A stretch of 64,000 nt of DNA, taken from the NCBI RefSeq assembly GCF_022437945.1, contig NZ_CP092535.1:2232001-2296000 (forward strand), read 5' to 3'. The position numbers were made by a program, and so were the translations under genes. The stretch comes from Nocardioides sp. TF02-7. GTDB lineage: Bacteria; Actinomycetota; Actinomycetes; Propionibacteriales; Nocardioidaceae. Positions 48,985 through 57,591 of the stretch are shown piece by piece; position 1 is the stretch's first letter; the number at the start of each line of letters is the position of its first letter. The notes under the pieces were generated by a model. The model was not told the DNA's origin and ran no database searches. It saw nothing but the letters and a program-made list of their open reading frames with translations.

Positions 48985-49561
48985 TCAGATCGTCGTGCGG
49001 TGGAAGCCGAGGTAGGACCGCGACGGCGTCGGGCCGCGCTGGCCCTGGTAGCGGGAGCCGTACTTCGCGGACCCGTAGGGGTGGTCGGAGGGCGAGGAGA
49101 GCCGGAAGAAGCAGAACTGCCCGATCTTCATGCCCGGGTAGAGCTTGATCGGCAGCGTCGCGACGTTGGCGAGCTCGAGCGTGACGTGGCCGGAGAACCC
49201 CGGGTCGACGAAGCCGGCGGTGGCGTGGGTGAGCAGGCCGAGCCGTCCCAACGACGACTTGCCCTCCACCCGGGCCGCGATGTCGTCGGGCAGCGAGACC
49301 ACCTCGTACGTCGACCCCAGCACGAACTCGCCCGGGTGGAGGATGAACGGCTCGTCGCCGTCCGGCTCGACCATCCGGGTGAGGTCGGACTGGTCGGCGG
49401 CGGGGTCGATGTGGGGGGTACTTGTGGTTCTCGAACACCCGGAAGAACCGGTCGAGGCGCACGTCGATCGACGACGGCTGCAGCATCGCCGGCTCCCACG
49501 GGTCCATGGCCACCCGGCCGCCCTCGATCTCGGCCAGGATGTCGCGGTCGCTCAGCAGCAC
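48985..49561 (-). CDS. dcd: dCTP deaminase, one frameshift
   Basis: About 192 residues from a GTG. Clear motifs are [70 protein letters not shown] (the Ser-Arg/Glu active-site segment) and [13 protein letters not shown]...[15 protein letters not shown]. The enzyme deaminates dCTP to dUTP, or directly to dUMP if bifunctional as in mycobacteria, feeding dTMP synthesis. One extra G near 49414 breaks the frame after ENHKY. dcd near tRNA-Gly is a familiar actinobacterial neighbourhood. Confidence 0.92.
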
Positions 49562-49628
49562 GCACGCACCCTACCGGCGCGGGGAGGCGGCCGGTCAGGG
49601 CGTCGGAGCGGCGGTCCACAATGTCGGC

Positions 49629-50390
49629 ATGACGTTCCACCGCTACGTCGCGCTCGGCGACTCGTTCACCGAGGGCGTCGGCGACCCCGACCCGGCGCGA
49701 CCCAACGGCTGGCGCGGCTGGGCCGACCGGGTCGCCGAGGTACTCGCCGCCACGACCACCGACTTCGGCTACGCCAACCTCGCCATCCGCGGCCGCAAGC
49801 TCCCCGCGATCATCGCCGAGCAGGTCGAGCCGGCCGTCGCCCTCCAGCCCGACCTGGTCACGATCCACGGCGGCGGCAACGACGTGCTCCGGCCCAAGGT
49901 CGACCTCGACGCGCTCGCCGCGGCGTACGACGACGCCGTCGGGCGGCTGGCCGCCGGCGGCGCTCACGTCGTCGTGTTCACCATCGCCGACCCGGGCCTC
50001 AACCCGGTGATCCGGATGATCCGCGGCCGCACCGCGATCTTCAACGAGTGGGTCCGCGAGATCGCCGACCGCCACGGCGCCACCGTCGTGGACATGTGGC
50101 GGATGCGCGGCTGGAAGGTCGCCGAGGTGATGGACGACGACCGGCTCCACCTCAACCCCGTCGGCCACCAGGCGATCGCCATCGAGGTGCTCGACGCCCT
50201 CGGCGTCCAGCACCCGCTCGCCCCGCTGCCGGTGCCCGAGGTCCCCCTGCTCGACCGCCGCGCCCAGCGCCACGCCGACCTGCAGTGGGCCCGCACCCAC
50301 CTCGCCCCGTGGGTGCAGCGGCGCCTCACCGGCCGCTCCTCCGGCGACGGGGTGGAGCCGAAGCGACCGCAGCTGTCGCCCATCAGGTAA
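49629..50390 (+). CDS. SGNH/GDSL-family hydrolase
   Basis: A complete 253-residue cytoplasmic protein. Block I is RYVALGDSFTEGVGD with the nucleophile Ser, block III is TIHGGGNDVLRP, and block V is DDRLHLNPVGHQAIA with the catalytic Asp-x-x-His. These are esterases or lipases with a flexible flavodoxin-like fold; the natural substrate is unknown. It is divergent from dcd and lies just before tRNA-Gly, with a short palindrome between them. Confidence 0.85.
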   Translation: MTFHRYVALGDSFTEGVGDPDPARPNGWRGWADRVAEVLAATTTDFGYANLAIRGRKLPAIIAEQVEPAVALQPDLVTIHGGGNDVLRPKVDLDALAAAYDDAVGRLAAGGAHVVVFTIADPGLNPVIRMIRGRTAIFNEWVREIADRHGATVVDMWRMRGWKVAEVMDDDRLHLNPVGHQAIAIEVLDALGVQHPLAPLPVPEVPLLDRRAQRHADLQWARTHLAPWVQRRLTGRSSGDGVEPKRPQLSPIR

Positions 50391-50401
50391 CATCCATCCT
50401 C

Positions 50402-50420
50402 GCCCGCACCTGGTGCGGGC
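50402..50420 (+). terminator. Short palindrome between the SGNH gene and tRNA-Gly
   Basis: GCCCGCACC and GGTGCGGGC are perfect complements around a single T, 12 bp after the stop codon. In RNA this gives an 8-bp stem with a 3-base loop, a plausible terminator of the hydrolase gene, though it could also belong to the tRNA promoter region. Confidence 0.5.
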
Positions 50421-50423
50421 GCT

Positions 50424-50496
<73 letters not shown>

Positions 50497-50561
50497 CCGT
50501 TTCTCCTCGTGGGTGGCTCCGGCTGGCGGCCGGGGCCGGGCTGTGGTCGGCTCGTGAGGCG

Positions 50562-50837
50562 TGAGGTTTGGTCCCAAACCGCAGGTTCAGGCTCGTGAGG
50601 CGTGAGGTTTGGTCCCAAACCGCAGGCCTGAGCTTCGTGACGGTGCGGTTCGTGACCAATCGTCGTGCGCGAGGCTGACGACGAGCGGTGTGGTGCGGTT
50701 TGGTCCCAAACCGCAGCTCCCGGTCCGCGAGGCGTGAGGTTTGGTCCCAAACCGCAGGTTCGGGCCGTGAAGCGTGAGGTTTGGTCCCAAACCGCAAGTT
50801 CCGGCCCGCGAGACGTGAGGTTTGGTCCCAAACCGCA
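50562..50837 (+). repeat. 41-bp palindromic repeat array 6 (7 units)
   Basis: Cores start at 50562, 50603, 50644, 50694, 50735, 50775 and 50816. Steps are 41 bp except one of 50 and one of 40. The third unit (TGCGGTTCGTGACCAATCG) is decayed. Most left arms are TGAGGTTTGG as in array 4. The 395-bp gap between tRNA-Gly and the DUF2461 gene contains little else. Confidence 0.95.
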
Positions 50838-50891
50838 CCCCTCGCCAGCCCTCCTCCACCACCGCCCTACAGCCCACGTAGCCTCGCCGCC

Positions 50892-51521
50892 GTGGAGTTC
50901 ACCGGCATCCCCGTCGCGGCCCTCGACTTCTACGACGACCTCGAGGTCGACAACACGAGGTCGTTCTGGGAGGCCCACAAGTCGGTGTACCTGGAGCAGG
51001 TGCGGGCCCCGGTCGTCGCGCTGACCGACGCGCTGGCGCAGGAGTTCGGCGAGGCGAAGGTGTTCCGCCCCTACCGCGACGTGCGCTTCGCGCGCGACAA
51101 GACGCCGTACAAGACGCACCAGGGGGCGTTCGTCGGGGTGGCGCCCGCGACGGGGTGGTACGTCGAGGTGGCCGCGCCCGGCGTACGGGTCGGGGGCGGG
51201 ACGTACCACGCGTCCGGGCCGCAGCTGGCGGCGATCCGGCAGGCGATGGCCGACGCCCGGACGGGGGCGGTGCTCGAGCGGATCCTCCGCGACCTGCGCA
51301 CGGGCGGGTTCGAGATCGGCGGCGAGCGGCTCAAGACCACGCCGCGCGGGTTCGAGAAGGACCACCCGCGGATCGAGCTGCTGAGGATGCGGACCGTGCT
51401 GGGCTCGAAGCGCTACGGGTTCGAGCCGTTCGTCCACACCGCCGAGCTGCTCGACCGGGTCCGCGACGACTGGCGCCGGCTGCGCCCGCTCGTCAGCTGG
51501 CTGGCCGAGCACGGGTCGTGA
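50892..51521 (+). CDS. DUF2461 (TIGR02453) family protein
   Basis: 209 residues from a GTG after the repeat array (EFTGIPVAALDFYDDLEVDN). The family signature is NTRSFWEAHKSVYLEQVRAP, FRPYRDVRFARDKTPYKTHQGAFVG and YHASGPQLAAIRQAM. Members are widespread in bacteria and some eukaryotes, and no activity is established. The open frame extends upstream into the repeats (VPNRKFRP...), but the family begins at this GTG. It is convergent with the SnoaL gene, with five bases between the stops. Confidence 0.8.
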   Translation: MEFTGIPVAALDFYDDLEVDNTRSFWEAHKSVYLEQVRAPVVALTDALAQEFGEAKVFRPYRDVRFARDKTPYKTHQGAFVGVAPATGWYVEVAAPGVRVGGGTYHASGPQLAAIRQAMADARTGAVLERILRDLRTGGFEIGGERLKTTPRGFEKDHPRIELLRMRTVLGSKRYGFEPFVHTAELLDRVRDDWRRLRPLVSWLAEHGS

Positions 51522-51525
51522 CGGC

Positions 51526-51978
51526 TCACGCGCTCGTGAAGCTCGCCATCGTCCGCTCCGGCTCCCAGAACGCCTTCATCGACCGCACCCGGCCGTCGTC
51601 GCCGACGACGTAGACCATCACCAGCTCGGTGACCGTGTGGCTGCCGTCGGCGAACCAGGTGCGGATCCGGCCGACGTTGGCGCAGGTGTTGCTCTCCGGG
51701 TTGGCGAAGGAGTCGTCGATCTCGAACGCGAACCGCGCGACCGGCGCGATCGCCTTCTCCCAGAACGCCGCGATGCCGGCGTGGCCGCGGTGGCCGGTGC
51801 CCTCGGGGTCGAACATCGAGCGGCCGACCGGGTCCTCCAGCACGCAGTCGTCGGCGTAGACGGTCAGCCACTCCTCCAGGTCGCCCTTCGCGACCGCGGA
51901 GTACGACCGCTGCGAGGCGGCCCGGGCGGGGTGCGGGTCGTCCGGTGCGTTCCAGGTGATGGCGTCCGAGGTGATCAT
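51526..51978 (-). CDS. SnoaL/ketosteroid-isomerase-like protein in the KstR regulon
   Basis: 150 residues from ATG 51978. It has the NTF2/SnoaL fold: ARAASQRSYSAVAKGDLEEWLTVYADDCVLEDPVGRSMFDPEGTGHRGHAGIAAFWEK, IDDSFANPESNTCANVGRIRTWFADGSHTV and a C-terminal MKAFWEPERTM. The frame also opens at a GTG at 52008, but that codon lies inside a KstR-like box, so the ATG 23 bp downstream of the box is preferred. Together the fold and the box suggest a steroid isomerase or a lyase/hydratase of steroid side-chain or ring breakdown. The exact reaction is unknown. Confidence 0.75.
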   Translation of the reverse strand: MITSDAITWNAPDDPHPARAASQRSYSAVAKGDLEEWLTVYADDCVLEDPVGRSMFDPEGTGHRGHAGIAAFWEKAIAPVARFAFEIDDSFANPESNTCANVGRIRTWFADGSHTVTELVMVYVVGDDGRVRSMKAFWEPERTMASFTSA

Positions 51979-52000
51979 GGCGGGATCGTACGGCGGGAAC

Positions 52001-52014
52001 TGGAACACGTTCTA
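52001..52014 (-). promoter_or_regulatory. KstR-like operator upstream of the SnoaL gene
   Basis: TGGAACACGTTCTA fits TnnAACnnGTTnnA at every fixed position and is an almost perfect palindrome. It lies 23-36 bp upstream of the chosen ATG, over the likely promoter. This is the second such box in the window. Confidence 0.7.
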
Positions 52015-52030
52015 GTGGTGGTCGGCTGGT

Positions 52031-52126
52031 CGCAGGTTCATCACGGGATGTCGCCGAACCAGCGCTTCCCATGGTGGGTACGCCGTGGGAGGCGCGGGTT
52101 CACCGACATACCTTGATGAACCTGCG
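52031..52126. repeat. 96-bp nested palindromic element, copy A
   Basis: The outer arms CGCAGGTTCATCACGG and CCTTGATGAACCTGCG are inverted, and an inner pair CCCATGG...CCGTGGGAGG forms a second stem. A homologous 96-bp copy is at 63122-63217. It lies between the KstR-boxed SnoaL promoter and the sulfotransferase-like gene and codes for nothing recognisable. Confidence 0.9.
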
Positions 52127-52180
52127 CCGACGTCGCCCGACGTTCACCCCCCGCTCACCCTCGCGGGTCACGCTGCCGGC

Positions 52181-53075
52181 ATGGCCAGGAAGCGCAAGGC
52201 GTTCGTGCACGTCGGGATGCCGGGGGTCGGGGACGTGGTCGAGGCGGCGTTGGTGCACCACCGGCGCGCGCTCGCCGAGCTCGGTGTCGACGTGCCGGCC
52301 GAGTCGCCGCAGGACTCGTTCCGCGCCGCGGTCGAGGTGCTGCGCGAGCACGAGGCGTGGGGGCTTCGCCCGGTCGGAGGTCGAGGGTGTGTGGGCGCGG
52401 ATGTGCCGCCGGGCGTGGAAGGGCCGACAGACGGTGGTGGTGAGCCAGCCGTTGCTGTGCCGCGCCACCCGGCCCGAGATCGCGCTGCTGCTCGACGGGC
52501 TGGCCGGGTTCGAGGTCCACGTCGTCGTCACGGTGACCTCCCCGCACGCGTGGACCGCGCCGGGTGAGCCGGAGACCGACCTGTGCCAGGTGCTGGACCG
52601 GTGGGGTGCCGCGGTGCGGAAGCCGGAGCGGCTGCACGTGGTTCTCGTCGAGACCGAGCCCGGGCAGCCGGCCCGGGCCCGGCAGTCGGCGTGGCGGGGC
52701 GTCGGCAGGGTCGCCGGGTTCGGCACCGCGTCGCTCCGCCTCGACGCTGTCCCCCAGTCGGCCACGGCCCGCCCGTTGGCGCTGGCGCGCGCCGTACCTC
52801 CCGAGCGGGCGGCCGTGGTCCGCACCATCGCCCGCACCTGGGCCGACCGGATCGAGGCGGGCGGGTACGACGTCCACGGCGACGTCGCCGCCGTCCTCGG
52901 CGACCCGCCGGTCGCCGACCCGGCCGACCGCGCCGCCGACCTCGACCGCGCCCTCCACGACGCGCTTCGCGAGATCGAGCGCCTCGCCCGTCGCAACGAC
53001 TGCCTCGAGCAGCAGGTCGCCCAGACCGACCGCCGGCGCCGCGGCCTCAGGCGGCGCCTCACCCCCGTCGCCTGA
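52181..53075 (+). CDS. Sulfotransferase-like P-loop protein with degenerate nucleotide loop, one frameshift
   Basis: About 297 residues. The start KAFVHVGMPGVGDVVEAALVHHRRALAELGVDVP mirrors the 5'-PSB loop of sulfotransferases (xFxHIGxPKTGTTxLQ), but the Lys-Thr-Gly-Thr is replaced by Gly-Val-Gly-Asp, so PAPS binding may be lost. The middle (QTVVVSQPLLCRATRPEIALLLDGLAGFEVHVVVTV) is a Rossmann-like strand-helix unit. The end (LHDALREIERLARRNDCLEQQVAQ) is a short coiled coil. One extra G near 52362 breaks the frame. Similar proteins occur in actinobacteria as hypothetical proteins. The enzyme class is inferred. Confidence 0.5.
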
Positions 53076-53083
53076 CCCCGATC

Positions 53084-53260
53084 ACCCGAAGGTCGCGCAG
53101 CGCCGCCGCGTCCGGCCGCCAAGCCGCCTCGCCCCGCGGGACCCCCATTGACCCGAAGGTCGCGCAGCGCCGCCGCGTCTGGACTGACTGGAGCGAGGGA
53201 GCGAGGAACGAGCGACCGAGCGGAGGGAGGGGAAGACGCGGCGTTGCAGCGCTGCGCGAC
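53084..53260. repeat. 29-bp direct repeat with inverted partial copy
   Basis: A 29-bp sequence starting ACCCGAAGGTCGCGCAGC is repeated identically at 53084-53112 and 53151-53179. A partial inverted copy (GACGCGGCG...GCTGCGCGAC) is at 53235-53260. Between them lies GAGCGA/GGAGCG-type simple sequence. It fills the 209-bp gap between two convergent genes. Confidence 0.85.
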
Positions 53261-53284
53261 ACGCGCGAGCGAAGCGAGCGCCAT

Positions 53285-53743
53285 TCAATGCGGCTGCCAG
53301 GCGTCCTCGTCGGCGGTGCGTGCGGTGACGGCGTCGGGGAGGGCGGCGTCGGAGAGCTGTTGGATCGAGACTTCTTCGAAGACCTCGCGCAGGGAGCGGC
53401 GGGCGGCGATCCAGACGTGCTGGAGCACGCTGGCGGACTCGTTGTAGCTGACTGCTTCGGGGCGGAGGCCGTAGACGGAGACGAGGGGGCCGTCGACGGC
53501 GCGGATGACGTCGGCGACGGAGACGTCGGTGGCGGGTCGGCCCATCCGCCAGCCGCCTGACTGGCCGCGTTGGGACATGACGATGCCGGCGCGGCGGAGG
53601 TCGGCGAGGATGGCTTGGAGGAAGCCGTGGGGGATGTCCTGGAGCCGGCCGAGCTCTTCGGCGCTGATGGGGCGGCCGTCCGCGCGCCCCGCCATCTCGA
53701 TCAGTGCGCGGAGCGCGTAGTCGGACTTGGCGGAGACTCGCAT
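53285..53743 (-). CDS. Rrf2-family transcriptional regulator
   Basis: 152 residues with a winged-helix domain: MRVSAKSDYALRALIEMAGRADGRPISAEELGRLQDIPHGFLQAILADLRRAGIVMSQRGQSGGW is the Rrf2 signature. The region that carries three Cys in IscR/NsrR (after ~residue 90) has none here, so it is not an Fe-S sensor. It is divergent from fadE5 across 151 bp that contain the fadE5 promoter and dyad. It may bind there, although the TACT-N4-AGTA dyad looks more like a TetR site. Confidence 0.85.
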   Translation of the reverse strand: MRVSAKSDYALRALIEMAGRADGRPISAEELGRLQDIPHGFLQAILADLRRAGIVMSQRGQSGGWRMGRPATDVSVADVIRAVDGPLVSVYGLRPEAVSYNESASVLQHVWIAARRSLREVFEEVSIQQLSDAALPDAVTARTADEDAWQPH

Positions 53744-53794
53744 GGGCCCAGTCTCGCAGATATGTCGATCGGATCACTGCAGATGGCCCCGTGC

Positions 53795-53823
53795 TTGTCC
53801 GTGGTCGTGACCCCTCGTATGAT
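53795..53823 (+). promoter_or_regulatory. Promoter of fadE5
   Basis: TTGTCC (53795-53800) and TATGAT (53818-53823) are separated by 17 bp. The transcript would start at about 53830, inside the dyad that follows directly, leaving a leader of about 65 bases before the GTG. Confidence 0.7.
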
Positions 53824-53824
53824 T

Positions 53825-53842
53825 AAGTTACTGGCGAGTAGG
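53825..53842. promoter_or_regulatory. Dyad at the fadE5 start site, shared with etfD
   Basis: AAGTTAC-N6-GTAGG with inner repeat TACT-N4-AGTA, matching the layout upstream of etfD. It covers the predicted transcription start, a position suited to repression. Confidence 0.6.
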
Positions 53843-53894
53843 TCGCAGGCCTGCTCGCGGTCCTGCATCCGATCTGCGAAGAAACGGTGGAACA

Positions 53895-55767
53895 GTGAGC
53901 CACTACAAGAGCAACCTCCGCGACATCGAGTTCAACCTCTTCGAGCTCCTCGGTCGCAAGGAGGTCTACGGTGCCGGTCCGTTCGAGGAGTACGACGCCG
54001 ACACCGCGCGGGAGATCCTCGCCGAGGTCGCGCGGATCGCCCGGGAGGACCTGGCCGCGTCGTTCGTCGACAGCGACCGCAACCCGCCGGTGTTCGACCC
54101 GGCGACCAACACCGCGCCGCTGCCGGAGTCGTTCAAGAAGAGCTACGACACGTGGATGGCGGCGGAGTTCTGGCGGCTGCAGATCCCCGAGGAGATCGGC
54201 GGGCAGCCGGCCCCGGCGTCGCTCAACTGGGCGCTGGCGGAGATGGTGCTGGGCGCCAACGCGCCGATCTGGATGTATGCGACCGGCCCGTCGATGGGCA
54301 GCGTCGTGCACCGCAACGGCACCGACCGCGACAAGCGGATCGCGCAGATCATGGTGGAGCGGGGCTGGGGCGCGACGATGGTGCTGACCGAGCCCGACGC
54401 CGGCTCCGACGTGGGCGCCGGCCGCACGAAGGCCACCCCCCAACGACGACGGCTCGTGGAACATCCAGGGCGTCAAGCGCTTCATCACCAGCGCTGAGTC
54501 CGACCTGCAGGACAACATCATCCACCTGGTGCTCGCGCGGCCCGAGGGCGTCGAGGGCGTCGGCGGCCCGGGCACCAAGGGGCTGAGCCTGTTCATCGTC
54601 CCCAAGCACCACTTCGACCACGAGACCGGCGAGCTGACGGGTGAGCGCAACGGCGTCTACGTCACCAACGTCGAGCACAAGATGGGCATCAAGGTCTCCA
54701 ACACCTGCGAGCTCACCTTCGGCGACCCGCAGGTCGGCGGCGGCGAGCCCGCCCGCGGCTGGCTGCTGGGCGAGGTGCACAACGGCATCGCCCAGATGTT
54801 CCAGGTCATCGAGAACGCCCGGATGATGGTCGGCACGAAGGCGATCGCCACGCTGTCGACGGGCTACCTCAACGCGCTGGAGTACGCCAAGGAGCGGGTG
54901 CAGGGCGCCGACCTCACCCAGGCGGCCGACAAGACCGCCCCGCGGGTGACGATCACCCACCACCCCGACGTACGCCGGTCGCTGATGACGCAGAAGGCGT
55001 TCGCCGAGGCGATGCGCTCGCTGGTGCTCTACACCGCCACCTGGCAGGACAAGGTGATGGCGGCTGCCGCCGCGGGGGAGCAGGACGAGCTGGCCGAGGC
55101 CGTCAACGACCTGCTGCTGCCGATCGTGAAGGGCTACGGCTCGGAGCGGTCGTGGGTGCTGCTCGGCACCGAGTCGCTGCAGACCTTCGGCGGCTCGGGC
55201 TTCCTGCAGGAGTACCCGATCGAGCAGTACGTCCGCGACGCCAAGATCGACACCCTCTACGAGGGCACGACCGCGATCCAGGGCCAGGACTTCTTCTTCC
55301 GCAAGATCGTCAAGGACCAGGGCCGGGCGCTGGGCCACCTGGCCGGCGAGATCAAGGCGTTCCTGGAGTCCGAGGCCGGCAACGGGCGGCTGAAGAACGA
55401 GCGGGCGCTGCTCGCGACCGCCCTCGACGACGCCCAGGCGCTGGTCAGCCTGATGATCAACGACCTGATGTCGGCCGACGTCAGCTCCGGCGGCGACCTG
55501 CGCAACATCTACAAGGTGGGGCTCAACACCACCCGCCTGCTGATGGCGCTGGGCGACGTGGTCTGCGGCTGGCTGCTGCTCCGCGGCGCCGAGGTGGCGC
55601 TGGAGCGGCTCGCGGGCGACCCGGGCTCCGACCAGGCCTTCTACGAGGGCAAGGTGGCGGCGGCCCAGTTCTTCGCGCAGACCAACCTGCCGCGGATCTC
55701 CGCCGAGCGCGCGATCGCCGAGGCCACCGACCTCTCGCTGATGGACCTCGACGAATCGGCCTTCTGA
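53895..55767 (+). CDS. fadE5: Acyl-CoA dehydrogenase, FadE5-type, one frameshift
   Basis: About 623 residues from a GTG. It follows mycobacterial FadE5 (Rv0244c) almost block for block: [19 protein letters not shown] at the N-terminus, [121 protein letters not shown] (catalytic Glu region) and the C-terminal AcdM extension. It oxidises broad-range acyl-CoAs, passing electrons to ETF and on to EtfD. One extra C near 54436 breaks the frame. A terminator hairpin follows. Confidence 0.92.
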
Positions 55768-55786
55768 CCGATCGGCCAGACGCACT

Positions 55787-55824
55787 GACGACGGCCGTCC
55801 CGGGACACCGGGGCGGCCGTCGTC
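55787..55824 (+). terminator. Hairpin terminator after fadE5
   Basis: GACGACGGCCGTCCCG pairs with CGGGGCGGCCGTCGTC (one wobble) over a small loop, 20 bp after the stop. The inner sequence is like that of the terminator at 36475. Confidence 0.8.
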
Positions 55825-55848
55825 GTCCTGCCCTTAGGGTTCGGCCCC

Positions 55849-56898
55849 ATGGGGACGTGGCGGCTGCTCGGGTGCGTGGTGGTGCTGGCCGCCGTGGTGG
55901 CGCTGGTCGCCCCGGTGCGGGCGGAGACCGTCGACCGCGCCGCGCCGTACCCGCGGCCGGTGTTCGCCGCCGACCGCACCGGCGACCCGAGCGTCGCACG
56001 GACCGCGTCGGGGCGGGTGCTGGTGGCGACCGGCCCGCTCGTGCGGCGCGCCCGCTGGGAGCCGGGTCGCGGCTGGCGGTGGACCCGCCCGGCCCTGCGC
56101 CGGCTGCCCCGCTGGGCGCGCGCCGGTGAGGTCTGGGCGGCCGACATCGCCCGGGTCGGCCGCCGGTGGGTGCTCTACTTCGCCGCGCCGGTCCGCGGGC
56201 TCGGCGAGGGGCGCCGGTGCATCGGGGTGGCGACCGCGCCCACGGCGTACGCCGCCTTCCGCCCGGTCGACCGGCGGCCGCTGGTGTGCCACGCCGGCGC
56301 CCGTACGCCGCGCGCGGCCGACACCGTGCCCGGCACCCGCGGCCTGCCGCGCCGCGGCGTGATCGACCCGTCGCTGTTCGTCGACCGCGGCGGGCGGCGG
56401 CACCTGCTCTACAAGACCGACGGGATCCCGTCGTCGATCCGGCTGCTCCCGCTCGGCCGGTCCGGGCTGGCGCCGGCGCCGGGTGCGGTCAGCACCGAGC
56501 TGTTCCGCTACGACGGCGTCACCGAGAACCCGGTGGTGCTGCGGCGCGGCGACACCTACCACCTCCTGACCTCGGAGGAGGACTGGTCGCGCTGCAGCTA
56601 CCGCACCATGGTGCGGACCTCGACCACGCTGACCGACTGGTCCGCCGCCCGGCCGGTCCCGCTGCTCACCCGGCGGTCGACCCGCGGGCTGTGCGGCCCC
56701 GGCGGCGCCGACGTCCTGGTCGAGGGCGGGCGGACGCTGATGTTCTTCCACGGCTGGGTCCGCCGGCGCACGACGGTGCCGCCGCGCCCGCCGTTCTGGC
56801 TCGGGCACCGCGGCCCCGCCGCCCACCGGGCGCTCTACGCCGCCCGCCTGGCGTTCCCCGACGGGCGGCCGGCCATCGCCCGGTTCCTCGGTCGTTGA
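55849..56898 (+). CDS. Secreted GH43-like five-bladed beta-propeller glycosidase
   Basis: A complete 349-residue protein with a signal peptide (WRLLGCVVVLAAVVALVAPVRA). The clan-F glycosidase residues can be placed: TGDPSVARTASG (Asp base), GEVWAADIARVGRRWVLYFAA (the WAPDV-like blade), RGVIDPSLFVDRGGRRHLLYKTD (Asp pKa modulator) and DGVTENPVVLRRGDTYHLLTSEE (Glu acid). It probably trims arabinan or xylan outside the cell. The family call is by motif; catalytic competence is likely but unproven. Confidence 0.7.
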   Translation: MGTWRLLGCVVVLAAVVALVAPVRAETVDRAAPYPRPVFAADRTGDPSVARTASGRVLVATGPLVRRARWEPGRGWRWTRPALRRLPRWARAGEVWAADIARVGRRWVLYFAAPVRGLGEGRRCIGVATAPTAYAAFRPVDRRPLVCHAGARTPRAADTVPGTRGLPRRGVIDPSLFVDRGGRRHLLYKTDGIPSSIRLLPLGRSGLAPAPGAVSTELFRYDGVTENPVVLRRGDTYHLLTSEEDWSRCSYRTMVRTSTTLTDWSAARPVPLLTRRSTRGLCGPGGADVLVEGGRTLMFFHGWVRRRTTVPPRPPFWLGHRGPAAHRALYAARLAFPDGRPAIARFLGR

Positions 56899-56959
56899 CG
56901 GCCGGAGGTCGAGTACCCGTGCTCAGGCGCCCGCGCCGCCCCCGGCGGACGATCGACGC

Positions 56960-57562
56960 ATGACCACCACCGCCCGTGCCGTCGCCGGTCTCGTCGCCTG
57001 CGCCGCCCTCCTCCTCGGCGGCTGCGGCCTCGCCGGGCCGGACCGCTCCGCCGAGGCCGAGGACCTCGAGCAGACGCTCGGCGACCTGAGCGGCGTGGCG
57101 AAGGTGACCCTCGACTACGTCGAACCGGTGACCCTCGACCCGGCCGACGTCAATCTCAGAGTGCGGATGGCCGACGCCGCCACGCCGGAGGACGTCGCGG
57201 CGGTGTTCGAGGCCGCCTACGAGGGTCTCGTCAACGAGCACCACGGCGAGGAGGGCAACCTCGACGTCCGCCACGGCGACGACCGGCTCGAGCTGCGCGT
57301 GTTCGAGCCCGAGGCGGCCGCCGACGACGTGGCCGAGGCCGCGCTGGTCGGCGCCCGGCAGGCCCGTGACTACCGCCGGGTCTACGTCCACGTCACCACC
57401 CAGGACGTGGCGCGCGAGCCGTACGTGGAGTCGCTGTTCCTCGTCCGGTTGCCCCGCGGCACCAGCGACCGCGGTGCGTCGGCCGTGCGCTCGGCCATCG
57501 AGGACGCCTACGACGGCCTGCTCGTCACCGTCGACGTGCGGGTGCCCCGGCAGCGGCCGTAG
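56960..57562 (+). CDS. Lipoprotein of unknown function
   Basis: 200 residues with a lipoprotein signal (AVAGLVACAALLLGGCG, lipobox LGGC). The mature part is acidic with two alpha-beta repeats (SGVAKVTLDYVEPVTLDPADVNLRVRM and VEVDVRVP-like strands) that resemble small ligand-binding or BON-like domains, without a firm match. It is followed 29 bp later by the DinB-fold gene on the same strand. Confidence 0.65.
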   Translation: MTTTARAVAGLVACAALLLGGCGLAGPDRSAEAEDLEQTLGDLSGVAKVTLDYVEPVTLDPADVNLRVRMADAATPEDVAAVFEAAYEGLVNEHHGEEGNLDVRHGDDRLELRVFEPEAAADDVAEAALVGARQARDYRRVYVHVTTQDVAREPYVESLFLVRLPRGTSDRGASAVRSAIEDAYDGLLVTVDVRVPRQRP

Positions 57563-57591
57563 CAAGGCGCCGGCTCGCTACCATCGCGCGC

